A stretch of 7,147 nucleotides of DNA from Candidatus Nealsoniibacteriota bacterium (lineage in GTDB: Bacteria; Patescibacteriota; Minisyncoccia; Minisyncoccales; PWPS01): NCBI GenBank assembly GCA_003554915.1, contig PWHM01000075.1:1-7147 (forward strand), read 5' to 3'. Below the pieces are notes generated by a model. That model did no database searches and was not told the DNA's origin. It worked only from the letters and a program-made list of their open reading frames with translations. The translations under genes were made by a program, and so were the position numbers. Every line of letters starts with the position of its first letter. The stretch's first letter is position 1. Shown one piece after another: positions 1-5,672 of the stretch.

Positions 1-228
1 ACTACAAAAGTAGTCAATAATCCCATATCCATAAAAACTATCGTCCAGGCAGTAAAGTCAATCGGCCCCCAAAATGCTGTAATGGCTACCGACGGAGGGC
101 AACCAATCAATCCAAGCCCGGTAAAGATGCTAAAGCAATATATTAACGTGATGCTGGATCATGGCATACCTGAACAAAGCATAAAGACTATGGTCCGGGA
201 TAATCCGGAAATATTGCTTGATATTTAG
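1..228 (+). CDS. C-terminal end of a DUF6282-like amidohydrolase-fold protein (partial)
   Basis: The reading frame is open from base 1 to a TAG at 226-228, giving the last 75 residues of a protein whose start lies left of the window. The visible segment runs through VVNNPISIKTIVQAVKSIG, then ATDGGQPINPSP, a helical stretch with MLDHGIPEQSIKTMV, and ends RDNPEILLDI. The pattern 'S/ATD-GQ-x-NP-x-PV ... LL-x-GI-x-x-x-I-x-x-M-x-x-x-NP-x-x-LL' is what I remember from the C terminus of DUF6282 proteins, a metal-dependent-hydrolase-like family related to amidohydrolases and phosphotriesterases. The Asp in ATDGGQ would sit at the barrel's metal site. The family usually has Phe or Leu where Gly follows Asp here. 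Substrate unknown. It converges tail-to-tail with dctQ across only 18 bases, with no terminator visible, so it probably belongs to a different transcript from the transporter. Family call moderately sure; function not assignable. Confidence 0.7.
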   Translation, partial: TTKVVNNPISIKTIVQAVKSIGPQNAVMATDGGQPINPSPVKMLKQYINVMLDHGIPEQSIKTMVRDNPEILLDI

Positions 229-246
229 ATCAAAAATCTGCGCCCC

Positions 247-744
247 TCAGGTTAGATTGCTCTTTTGTTTTTTGAACAGCTCAGAAAAAAGTCCAACAGT
301 TTCTATAATGATTCTAGCACAAAATACGGATAAACCCAGCGGGACCAGGGCCCTTATATACCAGTTCAGGTAAGTACCAGGCTCAGTTGTCGTATCGCTA
401 ATTAAGAAAGCCCGCCATGCTCCCTGGGTTGTTATTACTATAATTAGAATTAAGGTTAATATTTCAATCAAGTTATAAAGCACTTTTACAAGCTTCGAAT
501 TTTTCTCTTGAAGCCTGTTTAAAAGCAGGGTCATCTTTAAGTGGCCATCGTCTCTTTGGATGTAAGAAAGCCCAAGATAAGTAACTCCAACCATCATAAA
601 GCCTACCAGCGCATAACTATCACGGAACAGATGAGGCACTCCCAAACGAGTTGACATTTCTGAGGCCATAAAGAATACCATAATTACGAGGCAGGCAAGA
701 GCTAAATACAAACTGACTTTCTCAATTCTTTCAAAAAGCTTCAT
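247..744 (-). CDS. dctQ: TRAP transporter small permease subunit (DctQ family)
   Basis: This is the small membrane subunit of a tripartite ATP-independent periplasmic (TRAP) transporter; it pairs with the DctM channel protein in the cytoplasmic membrane. The protein is 165 residues, normal for DctQ, with four hydrophobic segments at about 8-28, 42-62, 88-108 and 130-150. The family signature is the polar loop after helix 2, YIQRDDGHLKM (about 61-71), corresponding to the conserved G-H-[IL]-x-[MV] motif. I start it at the ATG at 744 because a GAGGTG ribosome site lies 6 bases upstream; a GTG at 753 in the same frame would bury that site inside the gene. It lies 82 bases downstream of dctM on the same strand, with no terminator in the gap, so the two are probably co-transcribed. 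Having Q after M is unusual. Identity is clear from topology, motif and neighbour. Confidence 0.9.
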   Translation of the reverse strand: MKLFERIEKVSLYLALACLVIMVFFMASEMSTRLGVPHLFRDSYALVGFMMVGVTYLGLSYIQRDDGHLKMTLLLNRLQEKNSKLVKVLYNLIEILTLILIIVITTQGAWRAFLISDTTTEPGTYLNWYIRALVPLGLSVFCARIIIETVGLFSELFKKQKSNLT

Positions 745-826
745 TAAAATCACCTCGGTTTAGGTTACAATCTATTAACATATTGTGGTTATATTTATAC
801 AACTCAAGATTGAATCCAGGTTCAGT

Positions 827-2140
827 TTACATCATACCCGGCAGATACAGCGATAGAACCGGAAAGGCAATCAAAATAGCCAGGGTAATTAGATCTATCA
901 ATAAAAACCTGGCAGATCCTCTGAAAACATATTCAAGAGGAACCTCTTTAGGCATAATTCCTCCCAGTATGAAGCAGTTGATGCCTACCGGGGGAGTAAT
1001 CATGCCCATTTCAACAATCTTTATCACCAGAATACCAAAATAAAAAGCATGGAATCCCAGTGCCTCCACAGTAGGGAAAACGACCGGAACCGCTATCATA
1101 ATTAATGCCAGGGGCGGTATAAACATACCGAGAACTAAAAACACCAAAAGTATACAGATTAGTATCCCTAGATCAGGTAGTGGTAAAGCTATCAACCAAT
1201 CAGTAAAAATATAAGGAAGCCTGCTGTGGGTTAAGAAACGAACAAAAAACATAGAGCCAAGATAAATAATAAAAATTGCACCCGTAGTTTTTACTGTATC
1301 AAAAATACTGTTAATTACTTTTTGCAAACTTGCCCTTCCAGTCAATATCCCCAGGAAAATCACAGCAAGCGCTCCGGCAGCGCCAGCCTCATTAGGTGTA
1401 AAAATACCAAAATAAATTCCGCCTAAAATGAATATAACAAGCGCAATAATAACCCATGAATTGGCCATAAGCTTAAGTTCGTTCCATAAAGACCCCTTTT
1501 TTACTGGCTTCACTTCTGGAATCCCGGCAGGGTTTTTTAGGGTCCAGACATAGACATAAAGAAAATAGATTAGCGCAGAAAGGATTCCAGGAATAATGGC
1601 AGCAATGAAAAGCCGTCCTATATCAGCGTAGACGATGTATCCATATATAATAAGGTGAGCGCTCGGGGGAATAAGCGAAGCTAATGTGCCTGCAGCAGCG
1701 ATACTCCCGGCTGATAAGCTCCGATCATATCCAGAGTTAAGCATTTGCGGCAGAGCTATCTTACCCATAACTGCAGAGGAAGCCATTCCAGAGCCACTTG
1801 TCGCAGCAAACACCGCAGATCCAGCTATTACTGACATAACCAAACCGCCTCTAAGCGAAGAAAGGTATCTTTGAGCTGTTTCAAAAAGTTCTTTGCTGTA
1901 ACCAAAATGATGGACCAAATTACCCATTAAAATAAACAGTGGTATAACAGCAAGCCCATAAGAAGCAAGCTCATGATAAGGCAACCCCCTGATTGTTGAG
2001 TAAACCAAACCGATATCGCCTCTTATAAAATAAATGCCCACGAGGCTAACAAGGCCCAACGCCAACCATACTTTCATGCCAAGAACAATTAGCAGAATTA
2101 ATATGAACACTCCGAGCAATCCTATATAAACCGGTTCCAT
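827..2140 (-). CDS. dctM: TRAP transporter large permease subunit (DctM family)
   Basis: This is the large channel-forming subunit of a TRAP transporter; it uses a sodium or proton gradient to bring an organic acid into the cell. The protein is 437 residues, close to the usual 425-440, and almost wholly hydrophobic with about 11-12 membrane segments. Conserved DctM features appear in order: GSAVFAATSGSGMASSA (about 107-123), GTLASLIPPSAHLIIYG (151-167, with the family's IPPS hairpin), FTPNEAGAAGA (247-257) and MITPPVGINCF (380-390). The start ATG at 2140 has a GGAAGGGG ribosome site 5 bases upstream. It is the first gene of a minus-strand unit with dctQ behind it, and is transcribed divergently from the IclR regulator, whose gene starts 393 bases away. 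The matching binding protein, dctP, is on the other strand more than 2 kb away. Substrate cannot be read from this subunit. Confidence 0.95.
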   Translation of the reverse strand: MEPVYIGLLGVFILILLIVLGMKVWLALGLVSLVGIYFIRGDIGLVYSTIRGLPYHELASYGLAVIPLFILMGNLVHHFGYSKELFETAQRYLSSLRGGLVMSVIAGSAVFAATSGSGMASSAVMGKIALPQMLNSGYDRSLSAGSIAAAGTLASLIPPSAHLIIYGYIVYADIGRLFIAAIIPGILSALIYFLYVYVWTLKNPAGIPEVKPVKKGSLWNELKLMANSWVIIALVIFILGGIYFGIFTPNEAGAAGALAVIFLGILTGRASLQKVINSIFDTVKTTGAIFIIYLGSMFFVRFLTHSRLPYIFTDWLIALPLPDLGILICILLVFLVLGMFIPPLALIMIAVPVVFPTVEALGFHAFYFGILVIKIVEMGMITPPVGINCFILGGIMPKEVPLEYVFRGSARFLLIDLITLAILIAFPVLSLYLPGMM

Positions 2141-2222
2141 TGTACCCCTTCCTTTCTTTTATTGCTAACCAAATTCGCTCAGATCTTAAGCGTATACGTT
2201 AAAGTAATATCTATATTTTTAC

Positions 2223-2249
2223 ACGATGTCCCAAGCCTTGGAACATCGT
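2223..2249. promoter_or_regulatory. 27-base near-perfect inverted repeat, probable operator
   Basis: The arms are ACGATGT-C-CCAAG and CTTGG-A-ACATCGT around a single central base; 12 of 13 positions pair, the eighth being the only mismatch. It is flanked on both sides by the same 10 bases, TCTATATTTT (2210-2219 and 2250-2259). No T-run directly follows it on either strand, so it makes a poor terminator. It sits 83-109 bases upstream of the dctM start codon, next to an IclR-family regulator gene, and would cover the start site of the candidate dctM promoter. The symmetry is seen; the operator role, and IclR as its ligand, are inferred. Confidence 0.55.
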
Positions 2250-2279
2250 TCTATATTTTCGGTTTATTTTTTAATTCAA
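2250..2279 (-). promoter_or_regulatory. Candidate promoter for dctM-dctQ
   Basis: Read on the minus strand, TTGAAT (2279-2274) and TATAGA (2255-2250) are spaced 18 bases apart, each matching 4 of 6 consensus positions. Transcription would start at about 2243, inside the 27-base inverted repeat, giving a 5' leader of about 100 bases before dctM. The match is modest, and in A+T-rich DNA such pairs arise by chance; the position next to the palindrome is the main reason to list it. Confidence 0.3.
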
Positions 2280-2533
2280 TGTAGTCAAACATTTTCCTTC
2301 CTTATGCAATAAAAAATTAGCCTGATTTCTCTATTTCCCTCCTGCCATTTTTAATAATTAGAACTATCATAACCACTCAAGCATAGCACGGCTGAGCAGA
2401 CACAATCAGGATTGATAAAAGGCCCCTTGTAAATGAAAATTATGTATACTAAAATAAACCATAGGATAACTGAGAAATACCAGGAAACACAGCAAACAAC
2501 CAAATATTTTTTGTAATCAGGAGAGATGACTAA

Positions 2534-3334
2534 ATGGCCGAAAACAAGGTTAAACAGATCAAATCTGTTGAAAAAGCCATGAGTATTTTATCTGCCTTTT
2601 CCCTGGAAGAACCTGAGCTTGGGGTTATTGAAATAAGTAAGAAGGTAGGGCTTTATAAAAGTACAGTTTCCAGGTTCCTCGAGACACTGCGTTCAGAAGA
2701 TTTTGTCCGGAAAAACCCAGACACAGGAAAGTACAGACTGGGCATGAAATTATTTTTCCTCGGTAAAATACCCGTAGATCAACTTGATATCTCTCAGTAT
2801 GCAAAACCACATCTCAAACATCTCTCACAAAAATTTGACGAAACAGTGAGCCTGGCCATATACGACAATGAAAATATTATCAGCATTGATAGAATAATGA
2901 GTACAAAGCAAGTAGCCATGCGGCCAAGAGGCTTAACAGCCCCCTTTCATTGTTCGGCACTCGGCAGGGCTATCGTTGCCTACCTTCCTGGTAAGGAAGT
3001 TGACAAATTAATAAACAAACATGGGTTGCCCCCTTACACCAGTAAAACAATAACCGACCCGGAAAAGTTAAAAGATAATCTGAAGCAAATCAGAGAGCAA
3101 GGGTATGCCTTTGACAATGAGGAGCATGAAAATTGGTTAAAGTGTATAGCTGTACCTATAAAAGATTATAGCGGGGGAATTGCCGGTTCAATTAGCATAT
3201 CCGTGCCATCTGAACGATTGACAGAAGAGTTATTTAGAGATATTCTTTCAACTCTATTAGAGGTAAGTAAAATAGTATCCCGGGAATTGGGTTATAAAAG
3301 TAACAACCTCACAACAAAGCCTGACATTACTTAG
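2534..3334 (+). CDS. IclR-family transcriptional regulator
   Basis: This is a DNA-binding regulator of 266 residues, the normal IclR length. Residues 1-75 form the winged helix-turn-helix: SVEKAMSILSAF (11-22) is the typical first helix, and VIEISKKVGLYKSTVSRFLETL (31-52) contains the turn and recognition helix, followed by a YRLG wing (67-70). Residues of about 85-255 form the ligand-binding domain, with the family hallmarks PFHCSALGRAIVAYLP (137-152), GYAFDNEEHENWLKCIAVPI (190-209) and the late GSISISVP strand (218-225). The start ATG at 2534 has AGGAGAG (2519-2525) 8 bases upstream. It lies between dctM (divergent) and the pfpI-like/dctP unit and ends in its own terminator. IclR proteins near transport and catabolic genes usually respond to an aromatic or aliphatic acid or its CoA or other intermediate, and can activate or repress; which applies here cannot be seen. 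Confidence 0.93.
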   Translation: MAENKVKQIKSVEKAMSILSAFSLEEPELGVIEISKKVGLYKSTVSRFLETLRSEDFVRKNPDTGKYRLGMKLFFLGKIPVDQLDISQYAKPHLKHLSQKFDETVSLAIYDNENIISIDRIMSTKQVAMRPRGLTAPFHCSALGRAIVAYLPGKEVDKLINKHGLPPYTSKTITDPEKLKDNLKQIREQGYAFDNEEHENWLKCIAVPIKDYSGGIAGSISISVPSERLTEELFRDILSTLLEVSKIVSRELGYKSNNLTTKPDIT

Positions 3335-3336
3335 GC

Positions 3337-3364
3337 AAAGTAAAACTAATAAAGTAAAACTAAT
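3337..3364 (+). repeat. Exact 14-base tandem duplication
   Basis: AAAGTAAAACTAAT occurs twice back to back (3337-3350 and 3351-3364), starting two bases after the regulator's stop codon and ending before the terminator stem. It is probably a replication-slippage duplication in an untranslated tail. It could be mutationally variable between strains. No function is apparent. Confidence 0.85.
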
Positions 3365-3381
3365 ATTTTAGATCTGCCCTG

Positions 3382-3415
3382 TAAAGCCGAACTGTTTTAA
3401 ACGGCTTTATTTTTT
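3382..3415 (+). terminator. Rho-independent terminator of the IclR regulator gene
   Basis: A perfect 8-bp stem, TAAAGCCG (3382-3389) with CGGCTTTA (3402-3409), encloses a 12-base loop and is followed by six T residues (3410-3415), with more T-rich sequence beyond. It lies about 50 bases after the regulator's stop codon. It separates the regulator transcript from the next unit, which has its own promoter just downstream. Confidence 0.85.
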
Positions 3416-3429
3416 ATAATTTTTTTCTA

Positions 3430-3458
3430 TTGAAAAGAAGGATATTGTTGTTTATGAT
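3430..3458 (+). promoter_or_regulatory. Sigma-A-type promoter for the pfpI-like / dctP unit
   Basis: TTGAAA (3430-3435) and TATGAT (3453-3458) are separated by exactly 17 bases; each matches 5 of 6 consensus positions. Transcription would start at about 3465, leaving a leader of about 70 bases before the pfpI-like gene. It lies directly after the regulator's terminator, as expected for a new transcription unit. Confidence 0.7.
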
Positions 3459-3536
3459 AGAAGAAAGGAAAAAGGGAACAGTGTTCTATTTCTTGAAACT
3501 GCCCACTACACCATAAGTCATAATGGAGGTGCGCCT

Positions 3537-4139
3537 ATGAGCCTGGAAGGCAAGAATATTGCCATTATAGTTGAGGACTTATATGAAGATCCTGAGTTTT
3601 GGTATCCTTTCTACCGTTTTCAGGAAGAGGGTGCTACAGTAACGGCAGTAGCACCTCAAGTAAAGGAGTACAAAAGTAAACATGATTATGCTGTGAAACC
3701 TTATCTAGAACCAAAGGTAACCAAAACTAAAGCCGGAGAATTTGATTGGAACTGGTTAAATCCTTCCACCGTTAAGGACTTCGTTGCAGCAAAGGATGCA
3801 AAAGCAAAAGATTTTGATGCAGTAATTGTCCCGGGAGGGTGGGCCCCGGATAAAATGCGGCGCTCACCAGATTTGATCGCTTTCCTGGAAGAATGCTACA
3901 ACCAAAAAATTATTTTTGCTGCAATATGTCACGGACCCTGGATGCTTTGCTCTATCAAAGATTCCTTAAAAGGACGGAAGGCAACCTGTATGCCTGCAAT
4001 GTTAGACGACCTGGTAAATGCGGGAGCTGAGTTTATCAATGAGCCTGTAGTAAGAGATGACCACGTTATTACATCGAGAGTACCCAATGACCTTCCAAAT
4101 TTCTGCAAGGAAATAATTAAAGCCCTTAATGAGCAATAG
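3537..4139 (+). CDS. DJ-1/PfpI-family protein (class I glutamine amidotransferase-like fold)
   Basis: This is a cytoplasmic protein of 200 residues with the DJ-1/PfpI fold. The nucleophile-elbow motif AAICHGPW (128-135) gives Cys131 and His132. The acidic partner that contacts the cysteine in PfpI corresponds to Glu17 in LYEDPEFWYPFYRFQEEG. Other conserved blocks are VIVPGGWAPDKMRR (97-109), GRKATCMPAMLDDLVNAGAEF (146-166) and ITSRVPNDLPNF (178-189). It is about 35 residues longer than PfpI of Pyrococcus, most of the extra falling at 58-92 before the PGG motif. ATG 3537 has GGAGGT 6 bases upstream. Family members act as intracellular peptidases, glyoxalase/deglycase-like enzymes, hydratases of electrophilic isonitriles or chaperones, so the reaction cannot be assigned. 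Placed between the regulator and dctP, it probably serves the same pathway, perhaps handling a reactive intermediate; that role is speculation. Confidence 0.88.
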   Translation: MSLEGKNIAIIVEDLYEDPEFWYPFYRFQEEGATVTAVAPQVKEYKSKHDYAVKPYLEPKVTKTKAGEFDWNWLNPSTVKDFVAAKDAKAKDFDAVIVPGGWAPDKMRRSPDLIAFLEECYNQKIIFAAICHGPWMLCSIKDSLKGRKATCMPAMLDDLVNAGAEFINEPVVRDDHVITSRVPNDLPNFCKEIIKALNEQ

Positions 4140-4296
4140 GGATTTAAGAAATAGCTATCACAAAAATATTTGAACCCATATAAATCTTTATAAGGGGGGA
4201 TCAAACCGCTTCTACACACATTATTTTGAGCAATCAAAGCAACGTGTTGAGTGGAGTTAGCTGAATAGCTATTTAATTTAAGGGGGTTTGTTTTTA
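4140..4296 (+). other. Intergenic region between the pfpI-like gene and dctP
   Basis: This 157-base gap has no terminator, so dctP may be co-transcribed with the pfpI-like gene. It holds two copies of the self-complementary ATAGCTAT (4151-4158 and within AATAGCTATT at 4264-4273), a TATAAG (4189-4194) that could be a -10 but has no properly spaced -35, and a purine run AAGGGGGG (4192-4199) resembling a ribosome site without a start codon in range. The real dctP ribosome site, AGGGGG, is at 4281-4286. Confidence 0.4.
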
Positions 4297-5427
4297 ATGA
4301 AAATTAAACTACTGGCTTTACTGCTAGGTATTTTAATGATGGGATTTGGTTTGTCACTTACTGGCTGTGAGCCGGAAGAAGTGGAACCGGAACCCGAAGA
4401 ACCGGAAGAAGTAGATCCGGAAGAACCAGAAGAACCAGAAGAGGTTTATGAGCTTGTTATTCACGATCCTTCAAGCATATTAACTTTTAAAGAAGGTTTG
4501 CCCTATTTCAAAGAAGAAGTTCCTGAACGTACAGACGGCCGTGTAGAGGTAGAAATGATTTTAGGTGGAGCTCTGGGCGACTTTGAAGAACAGCCTGACG
4601 GCATCGCCGAAGGTGTTTTCGATATGGGAATGCTGCCAATTGGCTATCACCCGGGTAAAACACCCCTGTGGCAGGTTGCAGAAATGCCAGGCATAACTGA
4701 CAGCATTTACGCCCACAATATGGCCCTGGTTGAAATGGCAGAGCATCCATCATTGCAAGCTGAGTTAGAAGAAAGATGGAACCAGAAAGTGTTGTTCCCA
4801 GGCTCGATGGACAGCTTCGAAATGCTTACAGCAGATCCAATAGAAAGTGTCGATGACCTGGACGGCTACTCTATCCGTTCCATTGCTCTCGCCTCAACTG
4901 TCCTGGAACGGCTTGGAGCAGACGTTAGCGCTATCCCTGGCCCGGACGTTTACTCAGCAATGGAGCGCGGGGTTGTAGACGGCGCAGTATTCCCGGTTGA
5001 CACCTTTGTTGAGCGTGATCTTCACACACTGGCCGACAACCTGGTGTTATCAGGTCAGCTAGGCTTCTACTTTGGCCTGGTTACCATTAACCTGGATACC
5101 TGGAATGAGTTGCCTGAAGATATCCAGGAAGTTATCAAAGAAGTATCTGAAGAAGCCATTGAAAGAAACATAGAAATCTACCTGGAAGCCAACCTGGAAG
5201 CTAAGGAGGCCTACGAAGAAGCAGGAACAAACATAATCAGGCTCCCTGAAGAAGAAAGAGAACGCCTTCAGGAAGTAAACGAACAGATCTGGGAAGATTG
5301 GATTGAAGAAAGAGAAGAACAAGGATACACTGAAGCCCAGGAGATATTCGACTTGTGGGTTGAAACAGTAGAAAAATATGAAGAAAAAGATCCCTATGCA
5401 GACGAATGGTGGCCAGAAAGGTTCTAA
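4297..5427 (+). CDS. dctP: TRAP transporter substrate-binding lipoprotein (DctP family)
   Basis: This is the extracytoplasmic solute receptor that captures the carboxylate substrate and delivers it to DctQM. It is 376 residues. A lipoprotein signal occupies 1-23 with lipobox LTGC, so Cys24 should be lipidated and the protein tethered outside the membrane. Residues 25-49 are a linker built almost entirely of Glu, Pro, Asp and Val. The DctP fold follows: DLDGYSIRS (187-195), where Arg194 corresponds to the conserved arginine that binds the substrate carboxylate; PGPDVYSAMERGVVDGAVFP (214-233), the family's strongest motif; then a long acidic helical C terminus (272-370). I start at ATG 4297, 10 bases after AGGGGG; a TTG at 4288 would sit one base from that site. 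The dctQM genes lie on the opposite strand beyond the regulator. The substrate is unknown. Confidence 0.93.
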   Translation: MKIKLLALLLGILMMGFGLSLTGCEPEEVEPEPEEPEEVDPEEPEEPEEVYELVIHDPSSILTFKEGLPYFKEEVPERTDGRVEVEMILGGALGDFEEQPDGIAEGVFDMGMLPIGYHPGKTPLWQVAEMPGITDSIYAHNMALVEMAEHPSLQAELEERWNQKVLFPGSMDSFEMLTADPIESVDDLDGYSIRSIALASTVLERLGADVSAIPGPDVYSAMERGVVDGAVFPVDTFVERDLHTLADNLVLSGQLGFYFGLVTINLDTWNELPEDIQEVIKEVSEEAIERNIEIYLEANLEAKEAYEEAGTNIIRLPEEERERLQEVNEQIWEDWIEEREEQGYTEAQEIFDLWVETVEKYEEKDPYADEWWPERF

Positions 5428-5487
5428 GCAACCTTAATCCAAACCAGGTTAAATGCTCAAAGATAAGCACAATAATCCAGGATCTTA

Positions 5488-5524
5488 AAGAGCTGCTTTA
5501 CAGGTTGCCTGTAAGGCAGCTCTT
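5488..5524 (+). terminator. Strong hairpin after dctP, probable terminator
   Basis: Seventeen consecutive pairs, one of them G-U, join AAGAGCTGCTTTACAGG (5488-5504) to CCTGTAAGGCAGCTCTT (5508-5524) around a TTG loop. The following bases, ATTTATT, are only modestly T-rich, so termination may be partial, or the hairpin may protect the dctP mRNA 3' end. It lies 61 bases after the dctP stop codon. A 10-base direct repeat, AAAGATAAGC, flanks it at 5459-5468 and 5532-5541. Confidence 0.6.
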
Positions 5525-5572
5525 ATTTATTAAAGATAAGCTTGAACCGAATCAGGGCTTTAAAATAAAAAC

Positions 5573-5584
5573 CCTGGATCCAGG
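5573..5584. repeat. 12-base perfect palindrome CCTGGATCCAGG
   Basis: The sequence is fully self-complementary. Its left half, CCTGGAT, is also complementary to ATCCAGG at 5475-5481, before the dctP hairpin. It lies about 55 bases upstream of the -35 element of the next promoter, so it could be a protein-binding site for that promoter, but no known regulator motif is recognised. Confidence 0.4.
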
Positions 5585-5637
5585 CTCAATAATAAAATTG
5601 CTATTACATATGTAAACAGCTGCTATGGATGAAGCCC

Positions 5638-5666
5638 TTTACAAGTTATGTGATATGCTTGATAAT
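5638..5666 (+). promoter_or_regulatory. Sigma-A-type promoter for the dehydratase-like gene
   Basis: TTTACA (5638-5643) and GATAAT (5661-5666) are spaced exactly 17 bases apart, each matching 5 of 6 consensus positions. Transcription would start at about 5673, giving a long 5' leader of about 270 bases before the coding region. Confidence 0.65.
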
Positions 5667-5672
5667 ATATCA

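Larger units (their letters stand above)
2141..2533. other. Divergent control region between dctM and the IclR regulator gene
   Basis: This 393-base A+T-rich stretch contains no credible gene. The dctM side (2181-2279) holds AGATCT, the small palindrome CGTATACG (2191-2198), a 27-base inverted repeat (2223-2249) and a possible minus-strand promoter. On the regulator side, TATACT (2445-2450) is a good -10 match for the plus strand, but I see no convincing -35 at proper spacing; TTGTAA at 2427 is too close, at 12 bases. GTATAC occurs both at 2192-2197 and at 2444-2449, near each candidate start region. The middle, roughly 2280-2400, shows nothing recognisable beyond T- and A-runs. Divergent arrangement with an IclR gene fits shared control of both transcripts. 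Confidence 0.5.

Noticed and set aside
783..1043. Plus-strand frame of 86 codons over the end of dctM
   Set aside because: It is antisense to a clearly conserved transporter gene, without a ribosome site.
2223..2249. The inverted repeat as a terminator
   Set aside because: Neither strand has an adjacent T-run after the stem, and no gene ends here; both flanking genes read away from it.
5059..5470. Minus-strand frames inside the 3' part of dctP
   Set aside because: They arise from the Glu-rich GAA/GAG codons read in reverse as Phe/Leu-rich frames; dctP itself is well supported.
5406..5615. Plus-strand open frame of 69 codons overlapping the end of dctP
   Set aside because: It has no ribosome site, overlaps 22 bases of dctP and runs straight through the 17-bp hairpin; its protein resembles nothing known to me.
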